A DNA stretch of 8,253 bases from CAZVYN01 sp964631125. Its GTDB lineage: Bacteria; Eisenbacteria; RBG-16-71-46; CAIMUX01. Below, piece after piece: positions 1 through 5,638 of this stretch. The notes under the pieces were generated by a model. That model saw only the letters and a list, made by a program, of their open reading frames with translations. It ran no database searches and was not told where the DNA came from. The stretch spans positions 1-8,253 of the forward strand of contig CAZVYN010000115.1 in NCBI GenBank assembly GCA_964631125.1, given 5' to 3'. The translations under genes were made by a program, and so were the position numbers. The first letter of the stretch is position 1, and each line of letters starts with the position of its first letter.

Positions 1-1011
1 ATTGTCGTGGCTGAGTCTGGCGGTGGCGGTGGCGGTGGCGCTGGCGCTGGCGCTCCCTCCTGCAGCGCGCGCACGGGGAGAACGGCGTCCGGTCACCGCC
101 CCACACCTCTGCTGCTCGAGCTTCGCGAGTAGTGTGATCAGCGCCGTATCGATCACGGCAGCGAGATCTCCATCCGCGATGCGGTGACGCAGGAGATCCT
201 TCAGGCGCTCGATCCGCGCTCGCATCTCCGCGCTCGCGGTGAACTGCACGCGATACCGTTCGGGCGCGAGCGGACAGAGCGAGCCGCGGTCGCGTTGGGC
301 GGCGCTGAGCAACCGCAGCCCAACGACCGGCGCGCTGGACGAAGGTGGCCCCAATTCGGACTCCTCCCGACATCGACGCTCGGTTGTTGCGCGGGCGTCG
401 CCCGTGACGTCGCCCGTGAATTCGTTGGGGACTTCGTTGGGGACGTCGATCGTCGCGCCGGTCGTAAGTCCGTTTGCAGTGCCGTTCGACTCACTCTCCG
501 GAACACGTTTTGAAACGTGTTCGGGTTGGCTCGGGAGCAGTCGGATCGACGATGGGACGTCCGGCTTCGGCTGTTCGCGCGCGATCAGTCGATCGACCTC
601 GCGCGCGGTCTTGTTTCGAGCCTCGAGAGCGAGGCGGTCGCAGTTGTCCGGAGTGAGCAGGGGCGCCAGACGTCGAATGGATGTCAGCGACAACGAACCA
701 TCCGCGAGGCCATCCAGCAGACGCGGTAGCCGCCGCACGGCGCGCGCGACCTCGATCCTCGCGTAGGCGGAGGATTCCGACAGGCGCAGCACCTCCGTGC
801 AGTACGTGAACATCGAGCTACAACCTTGGCTGAGGTGGAGACCCCGCAGCTCCACCTCAGCGAGATGAGCCACGAGATGCGCCGTGGTCACGCGTTCGCG
901 CGAGGCCAGTTCCCGAACGCGCGCGAGGAGCAGGTCGTCGGGCAGCGCGGAGAGTAGGTCGAGACGCGGGGTTCTGTTCGAGACACGGCTCGAGGCGATG
1001 AGGTTTGTCAT
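1..1011 (-). CDS. HNH endonuclease-type protein, N-terminal part (runs off left edge)
   Basis: The frame opens with ATG at 1011 (MTNLIASSR) and stays open for 337 codons to base 1, so the C-terminus lies outside the window. Residues 18-137 form a leucine-rich helical region containing TTAHLVAHLAEVELRGLHLS (43-62), SMFTYCTEVLRLSESSAYAR (66-85) and a run ending LAPLLTP (115-121). I recognise this pattern from the N-terminal region of multicopy HNH endonuclease-like proteins in GC-rich soil bacteria. Residues 155-245 are a low-complexity linker with short duplications and an embedded palindrome. Residues 247-297 (APERYRVQFTAS through LITLLAKLE) look folded again. Residues 320-332 are an Ala/Ser/Thr hexamer-repeat tail. 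In such proteins the catalytic HNH motif is C-terminal, so it cannot be checked here and nuclease activity is inferred. It is separated from the pil operon by a terminator and about 770 bp, so it is probably an independent unit. It might instead be a degenerate copy. Confidence 0.7.
   Translation of the reverse strand, partial: MTNLIASSRVSNRTPRLDLLSALPDDLLLARVRELASRERVTTAHLVAHLAEVELRGLHLSQGCSSMFTYCTEVLRLSESSAYARIEVARAVRRLPRLLDGLADGSLSLTSIRRLAPLLTPDNCDRLALEARNKTAREVDRLIAREQPKPDVPSSIRLLPSQPEHVSKRVPESESNGTANGLTTGATIDVPNEVPNEFTGDVTGDARATTERRCREESELGPPSSSAPVVGLRLLSAAQRDRGSLCPLAPERYRVQFTASAEMRARIERLKDLLRHRIADGDLAAVIDTALITLLAKLEQQRCGAVTGRRSPRARAAGGSASASATATATARLSHDN
18..53. repeat. Hexanucleotide array, six units (TGGCGG x3, TGGCGC x3)
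   Basis: The plus strand reads three TGGCGG units followed by three TGGCGC units. The array lies in frame in the putative nuclease gene and encodes its Ala/Ser then Ala/Thr alternating stretch (about residues 320-332). Each unit is two codons, so gain or loss of units would keep the frame. It probably marks a flexible linker ahead of a C-terminal domain that is not in the window. Confidence 0.8.
396..444. repeat. Two adjacent perfect 12-bp tandem duplications in the nuclease linker
   Basis: CGTCGCCCGTGA occurs twice in tandem (396-407, 408-419). One base later TTCGTTGGGGAC occurs twice in tandem (421-432, 433-444). On the minus strand the second pair encodes VPNEVPNE and the first encodes TGDVTGD. 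Both duplications are in frame, which fits a disordered linker that grows by replication slippage. Confidence 0.85.
501..522. repeat. 22-bp palindrome, copy 1 (inside the nuclease gene)
   Basis: The arms GAACACGTTT and AAACGTGTTC are perfect 10-bp complements around a TG centre. On the minus strand the element is read in frame as EHVSKRV (residues 164-170 of the putative nuclease) within the low-complexity linker. A near-identical copy lies at 1309-1330 in non-coding DNA. The function is unknown. It could be an operator for a dimeric regulator, a mobile palindromic unit, or a protein recognition site. Confidence 0.85.
829..861. repeat. Perfect 12-bp inverted repeat with 9-bp spacer
   Basis: GCTGAGGTGGAG (829-840) and CTCCACCTCAGC (850-861) are exact reverse complements separated by nine bases. 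They lie within the coding sequence of the putative nuclease, over the AEVELRGLHLS segment (residues 51-61). The mRNA could form a strong 12-bp stem there. Part of the symmetry follows from Glu/Val and Leu/His codons facing each other, so it may have no function. Confidence 0.7.
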
Positions 1012-1017
1012 GGACCT

Positions 1018-1026
1018 ATTTTATCA
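1018..1026 (-). promoter_or_regulatory. Possible extended -10 element ahead of the nuclease start
   Basis: The minus strand reads TGATAAAAT, which fits an extended -10 (TGn plus TAAAAT). It ends six bases before the ATG at 1011, so a transcript would start at or next to the start codon and be nearly leaderless. No good -35 hexamer is visible at the usual spacing. The only Shine-Dalgarno-like bases are AGG, three bases before the ATG. This is a weak single-motif call. Confidence 0.25.
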
Positions 1027-1176
1027 CGCCGACTTTCGGGGCCACGGCGAGCCAGAGGTTCGCTCGGCGGGAACGGGCGCAACGGCGCAGGCGCGATTTC
1101 CGTCGAACGTCGAACCACGGCCTCGTAGCGAGCGCTGGAGGCAACTGTCACGTCGTGCTTCGTTCACCTGATGTCC

Positions 1177-1233
1177 AAGGTATATAAATCTGTCAACAAG
1201 TATATTTATATTCCATTGAAAACACATTGAATG
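1177..1233. other. AT-rich island with an imperfect dyad in the non-coding stretch 1012-1351
   Basis: Between the putative nuclease start and the decayed secreted gene I see no credible gene. The stretch holds this AT-rich segment (41 of 53 bases A/T from 1181 to 1233, in otherwise strongly GC-rich DNA) and one palindrome copy further right. ATATAAAT (1182-1189) and ATTTATAT (1204-1211) form an 8-bp inverted repeat with a 14-nt loop. A TTGACA lies on the minus strand at 1191-1196, but there is no -10 hexamer 17 bp after it. The segment may be a promoter or protein-binding region, or the scar of an insertion. Confidence 0.5.
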
Positions 1234-1308
1234 CTGGAGCGCCTTCGGCGGCTCGAGGTGATTCGACGCCAGCGCGACGCAGCGAACGGTCGAAAAGCGG
1301 GCGCCATC

Positions 1309-1330
1309 GAGCACGTTTTGAAACGTGTTC
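1309..1330. repeat. 22-bp palindrome, copy 2 (non-coding)
   Basis: This matches the copy at 501-522 at 21 of 22 positions, differing only at base 3 (G instead of A). It has the same orientation of the TG centre. It lies 21 bases beyond the presumed end of the decayed secreted gene, read on the minus strand. There is no T-tract on either side, so it is not a typical intrinsic terminator. Confidence 0.85.
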
Positions 1331-1351
1331 TCGGGCGAACGCACGGAGCCA

Positions 1352-1604
1352 TCAGCGGCGAAGATCCGCAGGCAAGAAGCTCTCGACGGTGTCCGCCCCC
1401 GCACCGCACTGGGATCCTTGGAGAACAGCAACTGCGGTTCGGTCGGCGAGCAGGTGGGCGACGGTCAAGCTCGTTGGCGTCGGCCACGGTGAACCGCACG
1501 AATGATGAGGAGGCGAACGCTGCGGGTACTCCTCGCGTTGCCCATGAGGCGAGCACGATCAGACCAACCCCGACGAAGCCGCTCGCGTGGAGAGCGCGTC
1601 GCAT
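1352..1604 (-). pseudogene. Small secreted protein, probably frameshifted
   Basis: The ATG at 1604 opens a clear Sec-type signal peptide: basic MRRALHAS, hydrophobic GFVGVGLIVLASWA, then a c-region ending AAFA, with likely cleavage before SSSFVRF. The frame continues as VRFTVADANEL and then abruptly becomes Arg/Pro/Ser-rich, typical of an out-of-frame reading, and runs on to 1206. Shifted by one base near 1470, the DNA instead reads TVAHLLADRTAVAVLQGSQC and ends in LPADLRR with a TGA at 1354-1352. That would give a compact protein of about 84 residues. I therefore read it as a small exported protein broken by one frameshift or sequencing error. I do not recognise the family. No convincing ribosome-binding site precedes the ATG. 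It could instead be an intact 132-residue protein, but its C-terminal composition argues against that. Confidence 0.4.
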
Positions 1605-1625
1605 GGATCACATCAGCACGATCCT

Positions 1626-1683
1626 ACCCCACCCCACCCCACTGCAGCGACAACGACAACCACAACCACAACCACAACGACAA
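1626..1683. repeat. ACCCC triplet repeat and six-unit CSACAA hexamer array
   Basis: Three ACCCC units (1626-1640) are followed, after a short gap, by six hexamers at 1648-1683 (CGACAA twice, CCACAA three times, CGACAA once). The array abuts the terminator hairpin. On the minus strand it reads as TTGTSG units immediately after the stem, giving a T/G-rich tail. It is non-coding. Confidence 0.8.
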
Positions 1684-1712
1684 CGGCCCGAGGCATCGCT
1701 GCCCCGGGCCGT
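1683..1712 (-). terminator. Probable terminator of the pil operon
   Basis: On the minus-strand transcript ACGGCCCGGGGCA pairs with TGCCTCGGGCCGT. This gives a 13-bp stem with one G-U pair and a GCGA (GNRA-type) loop. The stem starts 74 nt after the pilQ stop and is followed by a T/G-rich repeat rather than a pure T-tract. On the plus strand the G-U position becomes an A-C mismatch, so the fold favours minus-strand RNA. It could also be an mRNA 3'-end stabiliser. Confidence 0.65.
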
Positions 1713-1786
1713 CAGTGTCCGAGTCGTCGGCCGAACTAGTCTCGCGAAGGCAACCGCGCGGCCAGCCCGGCTAGCGCGGCTCAGTC

Positions 1787-4102
1787 TCAGCGATTCGCGA
1801 ACGGCTCCACGATCGACGGCGTGACGAGGATGATCAGCTCGCGCTTCTCGTCGCGGTTGTCGGTGTAACGGAAGAGCGAGCCGAGGATCGGGATGTCACT
1901 CAGGATCGGGATCCCCTGTTTGAAGTCGGTCTCGTTGGTGCGCACGAGTCCGCCGATGACTGCCGTCTCGCCGTTGCCGACCATCACGCGCGTGTCGGCC
2001 TGCGCGGTGGTGAAAATGAGACCGCCGGTCACGGTGGCCTGACTGGAGAGGTCGGAGACCTCGGGGTGCAGGTCCATCGTGATCTGCGTGTCGCTGTTGA
2101 TGAACGGCGTCACCTCGAGCGTGATGCCGACCTTCTTCAACTCGGTGATCGGATTGCCGCGCTCGTCCAGGACGATGAGCGGGATCTCCTTGCCGACCAG
2201 GATCTTCGCGGTGCGGTTGTTCGTGGTCGTGATCTTCGGGTTCGAGATGATGTTGGCCTGGTTCGACCGCTCGAATGCCTCCAGGGTCGCCGTGAAGGTA
2301 GCCCAGTCCCGAACGACGCCGACCTTGAGTGCGCCGCTCGCGCCTGCGGCGATCGGCTCGTCGACGTTGGCGGCGCCCGAGATCCGTTCGGCCGTCGAAT
2401 GCAGCTTGTCGAGGTGCCAGGAGATTCCGAGCTGCTTGCTGACCGACGCATCGACGTCGATCAACTGCGCGAGGATCTCGACCTGGCGCGTCTCGGTGTC
2501 GAGCTTGGTCACCATCTCGCCGACCTGATCGAGGCGGCTGCTGATATCGGAGACGATGACCGCATTGGTCCGCGGGTCGACTTCGACGCGGCCGCGCAAG
2601 GAGAGCGCTTGCAGCACGACCGGCTTCAGCTCCTCCGCGTTGGCGTAGTTCGCGTGGAAGATCCGCGTCTCGACCGGGAGGAACTCCTCGCGCTTGCGGT
2701 CGGCCGACTCACGATCGAGCGCCTCGTCGCGGAACGCCTTGATCGTGGCGACGCGGATGAAGCCGTCCCCATCGACCGCGACAAGACCGGCGGCGCGGCA
2801 GACGATGTCCAGGGCGTGACGCCACGGAACGTTCGAGAGTCGGATGGAGATCGGTCCCTCGATCTCGCGATCGGCCACGATGTTCGTCCCGCCGAACTCG
2901 GCGATCGAACGGAAGACCGTGCGGAGATCGGCGGCCTGCACGTCCAGGCTCATCGCGCGGGTCGACGTCGCCGACGCGTTGCCCATTTGCGCCAGCGCTG
3001 AGCCGGCGAACGGGACGCTGGGCGGCTTGCCCGCGTAGCGCGGATCGGCGTCGCCCAACATCGGCGAGGCGTCTTGCGGATCACCGATGGCGGCGCCGTT
3101 AGCGTTGCTGTTGCTGTTGGTGTTGCCGTTGGCGGTGTCGTAGACGTCCGAGTCGCCGGGGAAGTAGTAGCCGTGCGCGCCGCGGGTCGGCAGCGGCTCG
3201 GCGTACTTCATGGCGGTGGAGGCGAAGTCCGGCAGGTTCACTGTGGGGGTATGCGCCGTCGGACCGTCCGCGCCGTCCGCGCCGAGGGCCGTCGGCGGAC
3301 TCGCAACCGAGGTAGTGCTCGACGTCGTCGTCGTGACCGTCGTCGTCACCGCCACCAATTCAGAGGACTCTGGAGTCACCGAAGGCGGCGTTTCGGCTGC
3401 GGTCGTATCCTCGACCCGCATGAGCTGATCGTACGCGCCCGGACCCAGCGGATCGGCGAGCATCGCCTGACCCGTCGTCTGACGATTCGTCGTGTTCGAA
3501 GCCGAGTGCGGAGCGGTATTGGGCGCCGCGCCGCCCTTGGCCACCGCATTCGCGGCGTCGAGCGCGCGGTACGGATTCATCCCGTACTCGTCGGTGCTCT
3601 GGGCCGATGCGGGCGACTCGATCACCGTGGTCGACGAATGCGTGAACGCCGGCGCCGCCTCAGTCGTCGCCGTCGCCGGCAGGAGCGCGAGCGTCAGCCG
3701 CCCTTCGTTCACGAACGCCGTTCCGACCATCGGCGTCGCCGTCTCGACGACGTAGCGCACGATCCGCCCCGATGCGTCGTCCTTCCAGAGCGACGACCGT
3801 ACGTCGAGCACGTTCGACTCTCCGTGCGGAGTCGCGACCGAGACGGGCGCATCGGCGCCGAAGAGGTCGATGACCACGCGAGGCGGGTCGGTCAGCGTGA
3901 AGACATCGTGTTCCATGGTCTGAGTCGGGTCGCTCGCTTCCAGTCGGAGCTGCACGCCGTCATTCTGCGTCTGCATCTCGACTCGCTCGATCGTCCAGCC
4001 CGAGGCGACCCCGGAAACGCTGGCCATCGCCGCGAGCGCGAGCACGAAGCCGGCCGCCCGCGGGCGGACCTGCCGAAGCAACGGGTCAACGATCGCGGTC
4101 AT
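1787..4102 (-). CDS. pilQ: Type IV pilus outer-membrane secretin PilQ
   Basis: This encodes the multimeric outer-membrane pore through which the pilus passes. The chosen ATG at 4102 gives 771 residues. It has AGGAAGGGG about ten bases upstream and a signal peptide right after it (hydrophobic residues about 17-35), and it overlaps the end of pilP by 17 nt. A longer reading to 4168 would bury the signal peptide. Domains in order are: one AMIN domain (about 36-142, WTIERVEM through LTLALLP), a very long low-complexity linker (about 143-382), an STN/N0 domain (384-453, MSLDVQAADLRTVFRSIAEF), a secretin N1-type domain (478-548, TRIFHANYANAEELKPVVLQ), and the secretin barrel (about 565-769) with the signature VGNGETAVIGGLV and GIPILSDIPILGSLF. 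The linker has a Thr-rich stretch near 251-265 and alternating Asn residues at 325-336. It is the last gene of the operon, ahead of a hairpin terminator. Confidence 0.96.
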   Translation of the reverse strand: MTAIVDPLLRQVRPRAAGFVLALAAMASVSGVASGWTIERVEMQTQNDGVQLRLEASDPTQTMEHDVFTLTDPPRVVIDLFGADAPVSVATPHGESNVLDVRSSLWKDDASGRIVRYVVETATPMVGTAFVNEGRLTLALLPATATTEAAPAFTHSSTTVIESPASAQSTDEYGMNPYRALDAANAVAKGGAAPNTAPHSASNTTNRQTTGQAMLADPLGPGAYDQLMRVEDTTAAETPPSVTPESSELVAVTTTVTTTTSSTTSVASPPTALGADGADGPTAHTPTVNLPDFASTAMKYAEPLPTRGAHGYYFPGDSDVYDTANGNTNSNSNANGAAIGDPQDASPMLGDADPRYAGKPPSVPFAGSALAQMGNASATSTRAMSLDVQAADLRTVFRSIAEFGGTNIVADREIEGPISIRLSNVPWRHALDIVCRAAGLVAVDGDGFIRVATIKAFRDEALDRESADRKREEFLPVETRIFHANYANAEELKPVVLQALSLRGRVEVDPRTNAVIVSDISSRLDQVGEMVTKLDTETRQVEILAQLIDVDASVSKQLGISWHLDKLHSTAERISGAANVDEPIAAGASGALKVGVVRDWATFTATLEAFERSNQANIISNPKITTTNNRTAKILVGKEIPLIVLDERGNPITELKKVGITLEVTPFINSDTQITMDLHPEVSDLSSQATVTGGLIFTTAQADTRVMVGNGETAVIGGLVRTNETDFKQGIPILSDIPILGSLFRYTDNRDEKRELIILVTPSIVEPFANR
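3095..3130. repeat. In-frame hexamer array encoding alternating Asn in the PilQ linker
   Basis: Six two-codon units, each an AAC codon followed by a Gly, Thr, Ser or Ala codon on the minus strand, encode NGNTNSNSNANG (PilQ residues 325-336). The 6-nt period makes length change by slippage frame-neutral. It lies in the disordered linker between the AMIN and STN domains. Confidence 0.75.
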
Positions 4103-4883
4103 TTTTCTTGGACCCCTTCCTGCCTTCACTGACCTGGAGCTGGACGGTGCGACCCACGCCGTAGTCATTGACGTAGAGAACGATCCCGTCCGGATTGATG
4201 CGTGTCACTGTCGCGGTCCCGTAGCGCCCGCCTTCTCGCAGGACGAGGCTGCGCCCCTCCATCGTCTCGACCAGGGCGTAGCGATCGCCGTCGCCCCAGA
4301 GGATGCCCACCACGATCAGGTTCTCCGGTCGCTCGCGGTCCTCGTCGTCGGTTTCGTCATCCCCCTCGCCGGCGACCAGACTCACGAACGGATCGCGCCG
4401 GCCCAGGCTTTCGTAGAAGTAGGGATCGGGACTGAGGAGGATCTCGTCGAGCAACCCGCCCTCGGTCATGACGCTGTCGCCCTCCACGCCGGTGTTCGCC
4501 ATGAACTCCGTGGCGGCGGTCTCCGAGGCGAGCTCGGCGGTGGCTTGATCGTCGGCCGTTCGGGCGGTCGGCGCGGCCGGGGCGCCTCCCAGCGTGGTCG
4601 GGACCGCGAAGCTCGGATCGACTTCGGTCGCCACTCGGGCGCCGGGTGAAGCCGGGAGCACCGAACGCGCTCGATCGGAGACCTCACTCGGCATCGGACG
4701 AACGGCCGCATCGCTCGGCGGCGTGTCCATCTCCTCCGGGTGCGTTCCGAACACCTTGTCCAAAGCGTCTCTCAGGTTCGGCAGCGCGCGGGCGGGGCCG
4801 ACGAGCACCGACACGAGGACGAATGCGAGTGCGCCCACACCGAGCAGAGGCGCCGAAAGGCGAGAGAACCATCGATCACTCAT
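4086..4883 (-). CDS. pilP: Type IV pilus assembly protein PilP
   Basis: A 265-residue periplasmic protein that links the inner-membrane PilN/PilO pair to the N-domains of PilQ. It has an N-terminal hydrophobic segment (about 12-30) ending in PARA, so it is either a cleaved signal peptide or a membrane anchor. A disordered linker follows (about 45-145). The family's C-terminal beta fold (about 155-252) opens with YESLGRRDPF and continues VVGILWGDGDRYALVE. An acidic run (GDDETDDEDRERPE, 174-187) interrupts the fold. PilP is normally a lipoprotein of about 175 residues. This one is longer and has no cysteine at all, so it cannot carry a lipobox. The ATG overlaps the end of pilO by 8 nt and the 3' end overlaps pilQ by 17 nt, pointing to translational coupling. 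Identity is supported by the C-terminal motif and by its position. Confidence 0.92.
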   Translation of the reverse strand: MSDRWFSRLSAPLLGVGALAFVLVSVLVGPARALPNLRDALDKVFGTHPEEMDTPPSDAAVRPMPSEVSDRARSVLPASPGARVATEVDPSFAVPTTLGGAPAAPTARTADDQATAELASETAATEFMANTGVEGDSVMTEGGLLDEILLSPDPYFYESLGRRDPFVSLVAGEGDDETDDEDRERPENLIVVGILWGDGDRYALVETMEGRSLVLREGGRYGTATVTRINPDGIVLYVNDYGVGRTVQLQVSEGRKGSKKNDRDR

Positions 4884-5613
4884 CGCTCGCGCCCTCGCTC
4901 TTCGTGGTCGGACGTCCCTTGGTCTTGGCGGCCTCGCTCTTCGCGTCGGCCTTCTTCGCGTCGGTCTTTTTCGCGACGGTCTTCTTGCCGCCCTTCTCGG
5001 GCGGAGGCGGCGGAGGAGGAGGCATCACCTTCGGCATCGTGTAGGCGATCGCGACGAAAGAGGCCGCCGCCGGGTTGGTCGCGGCGCTGTCTTCGCCCCG
5101 ATCCTTGTCCTTGTTCGTCTCGAGCTCGAGGTCACGGACCGAGATGACGCGATCGAGGTTTGCGATCTCGGCCAGGAAGGCGCCCACCTGGTGATAGCCG
5201 CCGACCACTCCGATCTCGACCGGGTTCCCGAAGTAGTTCGTCCCCCGCACCGGCGGAAGCGGTTTGAACTTCGTGAACTCGATGCCCGACTGCGTGCCGA
5301 CGAGCGTGATCACTCGCAGCAGCGAGGTCATCTCGACCATCTCGGGCAACATGCGCCTCCCCTGCTCCCACTTCCGGTGGAGGAGTTCCGACTCCTTCTC
5401 CAGGTACGGGAGCTGGTGCACCGCCTGGCGGGCCTTCGTCAGGTCCTTGCTCAGGTCGCGATAGCGCGTTTCCAGGACTCCGATCTCCGCCGCATTCGCC
5501 TTGTGCGTGAACGGAAGGAGCTCGGTGAAGAACCAGCCATAGAGCAGCGCCGCGCCGGCGATACCGCCGAGTACGATCTTCTGCGTCTGTGGCGTGCGGA
5601 TGTCGATCGCCAT
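4876..5613 (-). CDS. pilO: Type IV pilus inner-membrane protein PilO
   Basis: A 245-residue bitopic inner-membrane protein that pairs with PilN and contacts PilP in the periplasm. It has one transmembrane helix (about 13-32, IVLGGIAGAALLYGWFFTEL), a coiled-coil stretch (about 38-82), and the ferredoxin-like periplasmic PilO domain (about 85-195, LLPEMVEMTSLLRVITLVG through VISVRDLELE). The domain is followed by an unusual tail: eight consecutive prolines (198-205) and then a Lys/Ala-rich segment to the C-terminus (KKTVAKKTDAKKADAK). Many PilO proteins end soon after the globular domain. The ATG is preceded by a GGGGGA ribosome-binding site and follows pilN by 25 nt, the only gap inside the pilM-Q block. 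The 3' end overlaps pilP by 8 nt. Confidence 0.94.
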   Translation of the reverse strand: MAIDIRTPQTQKIVLGGIAGAALLYGWFFTELLPFTHKANAAEIGVLETRYRDLSKDLTKARQAVHQLPYLEKESELLHRKWEQGRRMLPEMVEMTSLLRVITLVGTQSGIEFTKFKPLPPVRGTNYFGNPVEIGVVGGYHQVGAFLAEIANLDRVISVRDLELETNKDKDRGEDSAATNPAAASFVAIAYTMPKVMPPPPPPPPEKGGKKTVAKKTDAKKADAKSEAAKTKGRPTTKSEGASDE

Positions 5614-5638
5614 GATGGTCCCCCGCTCGATCAGCGCC

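Noticed and set aside
396..444. Short tandem repeats as a CRISPR array
   Set aside because: The units are 12 bp, directly adjacent, with no spacers, and they are in frame in a coding sequence.
501..522. Palindrome as a LexA-type SOS box
   Set aside because: The half-sites do not give the GAAC-N4-GTTC spacing or another LexA consensus I know. The symmetry axis is at TG with 10-bp arms, and one copy lies deep inside a coding region.
1191..1196. TTGACA on the minus strand as a sigma-70 promoter for the nuclease gene
   Set aside because: At 17 bp spacing the -10 position reads CATCAG, and the nearest TATA-like hexamer is only about 6 bp away. Not a credible pair.
1024..1431. Minus-strand open frame of 135 codons through the AT-rich island
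   Set aside because: It runs through the palindrome and the AT island with no coherent composition. Only a short stretch near 1340-1431 looks protein-like, and the decayed secreted gene explains that region better.
1231..1824. Plus-strand open frame of 197 codons across the intergenic region
   Set aside because: It crosses the terminator, the hexamer array and the end of pilQ. The Arg/Pro/Gln-rich translation follows from repeats, with no start-site or domain support.
2066..3001. Long plus-strand open frame of 311 codons opposite pilQ
   Set aside because: It is antisense to the conserved secretin domains and reads as an Arg/Asp/Leu-rich composition typical of GC-rich antisense frames. No recognisable domain.
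3074..4132. Plus-strand open frame of 352 codons opposite the pilQ N-terminus
   Set aside because: Extremely Arg-rich, no domain, fully overlapped by pilQ. A codon-bias shadow.
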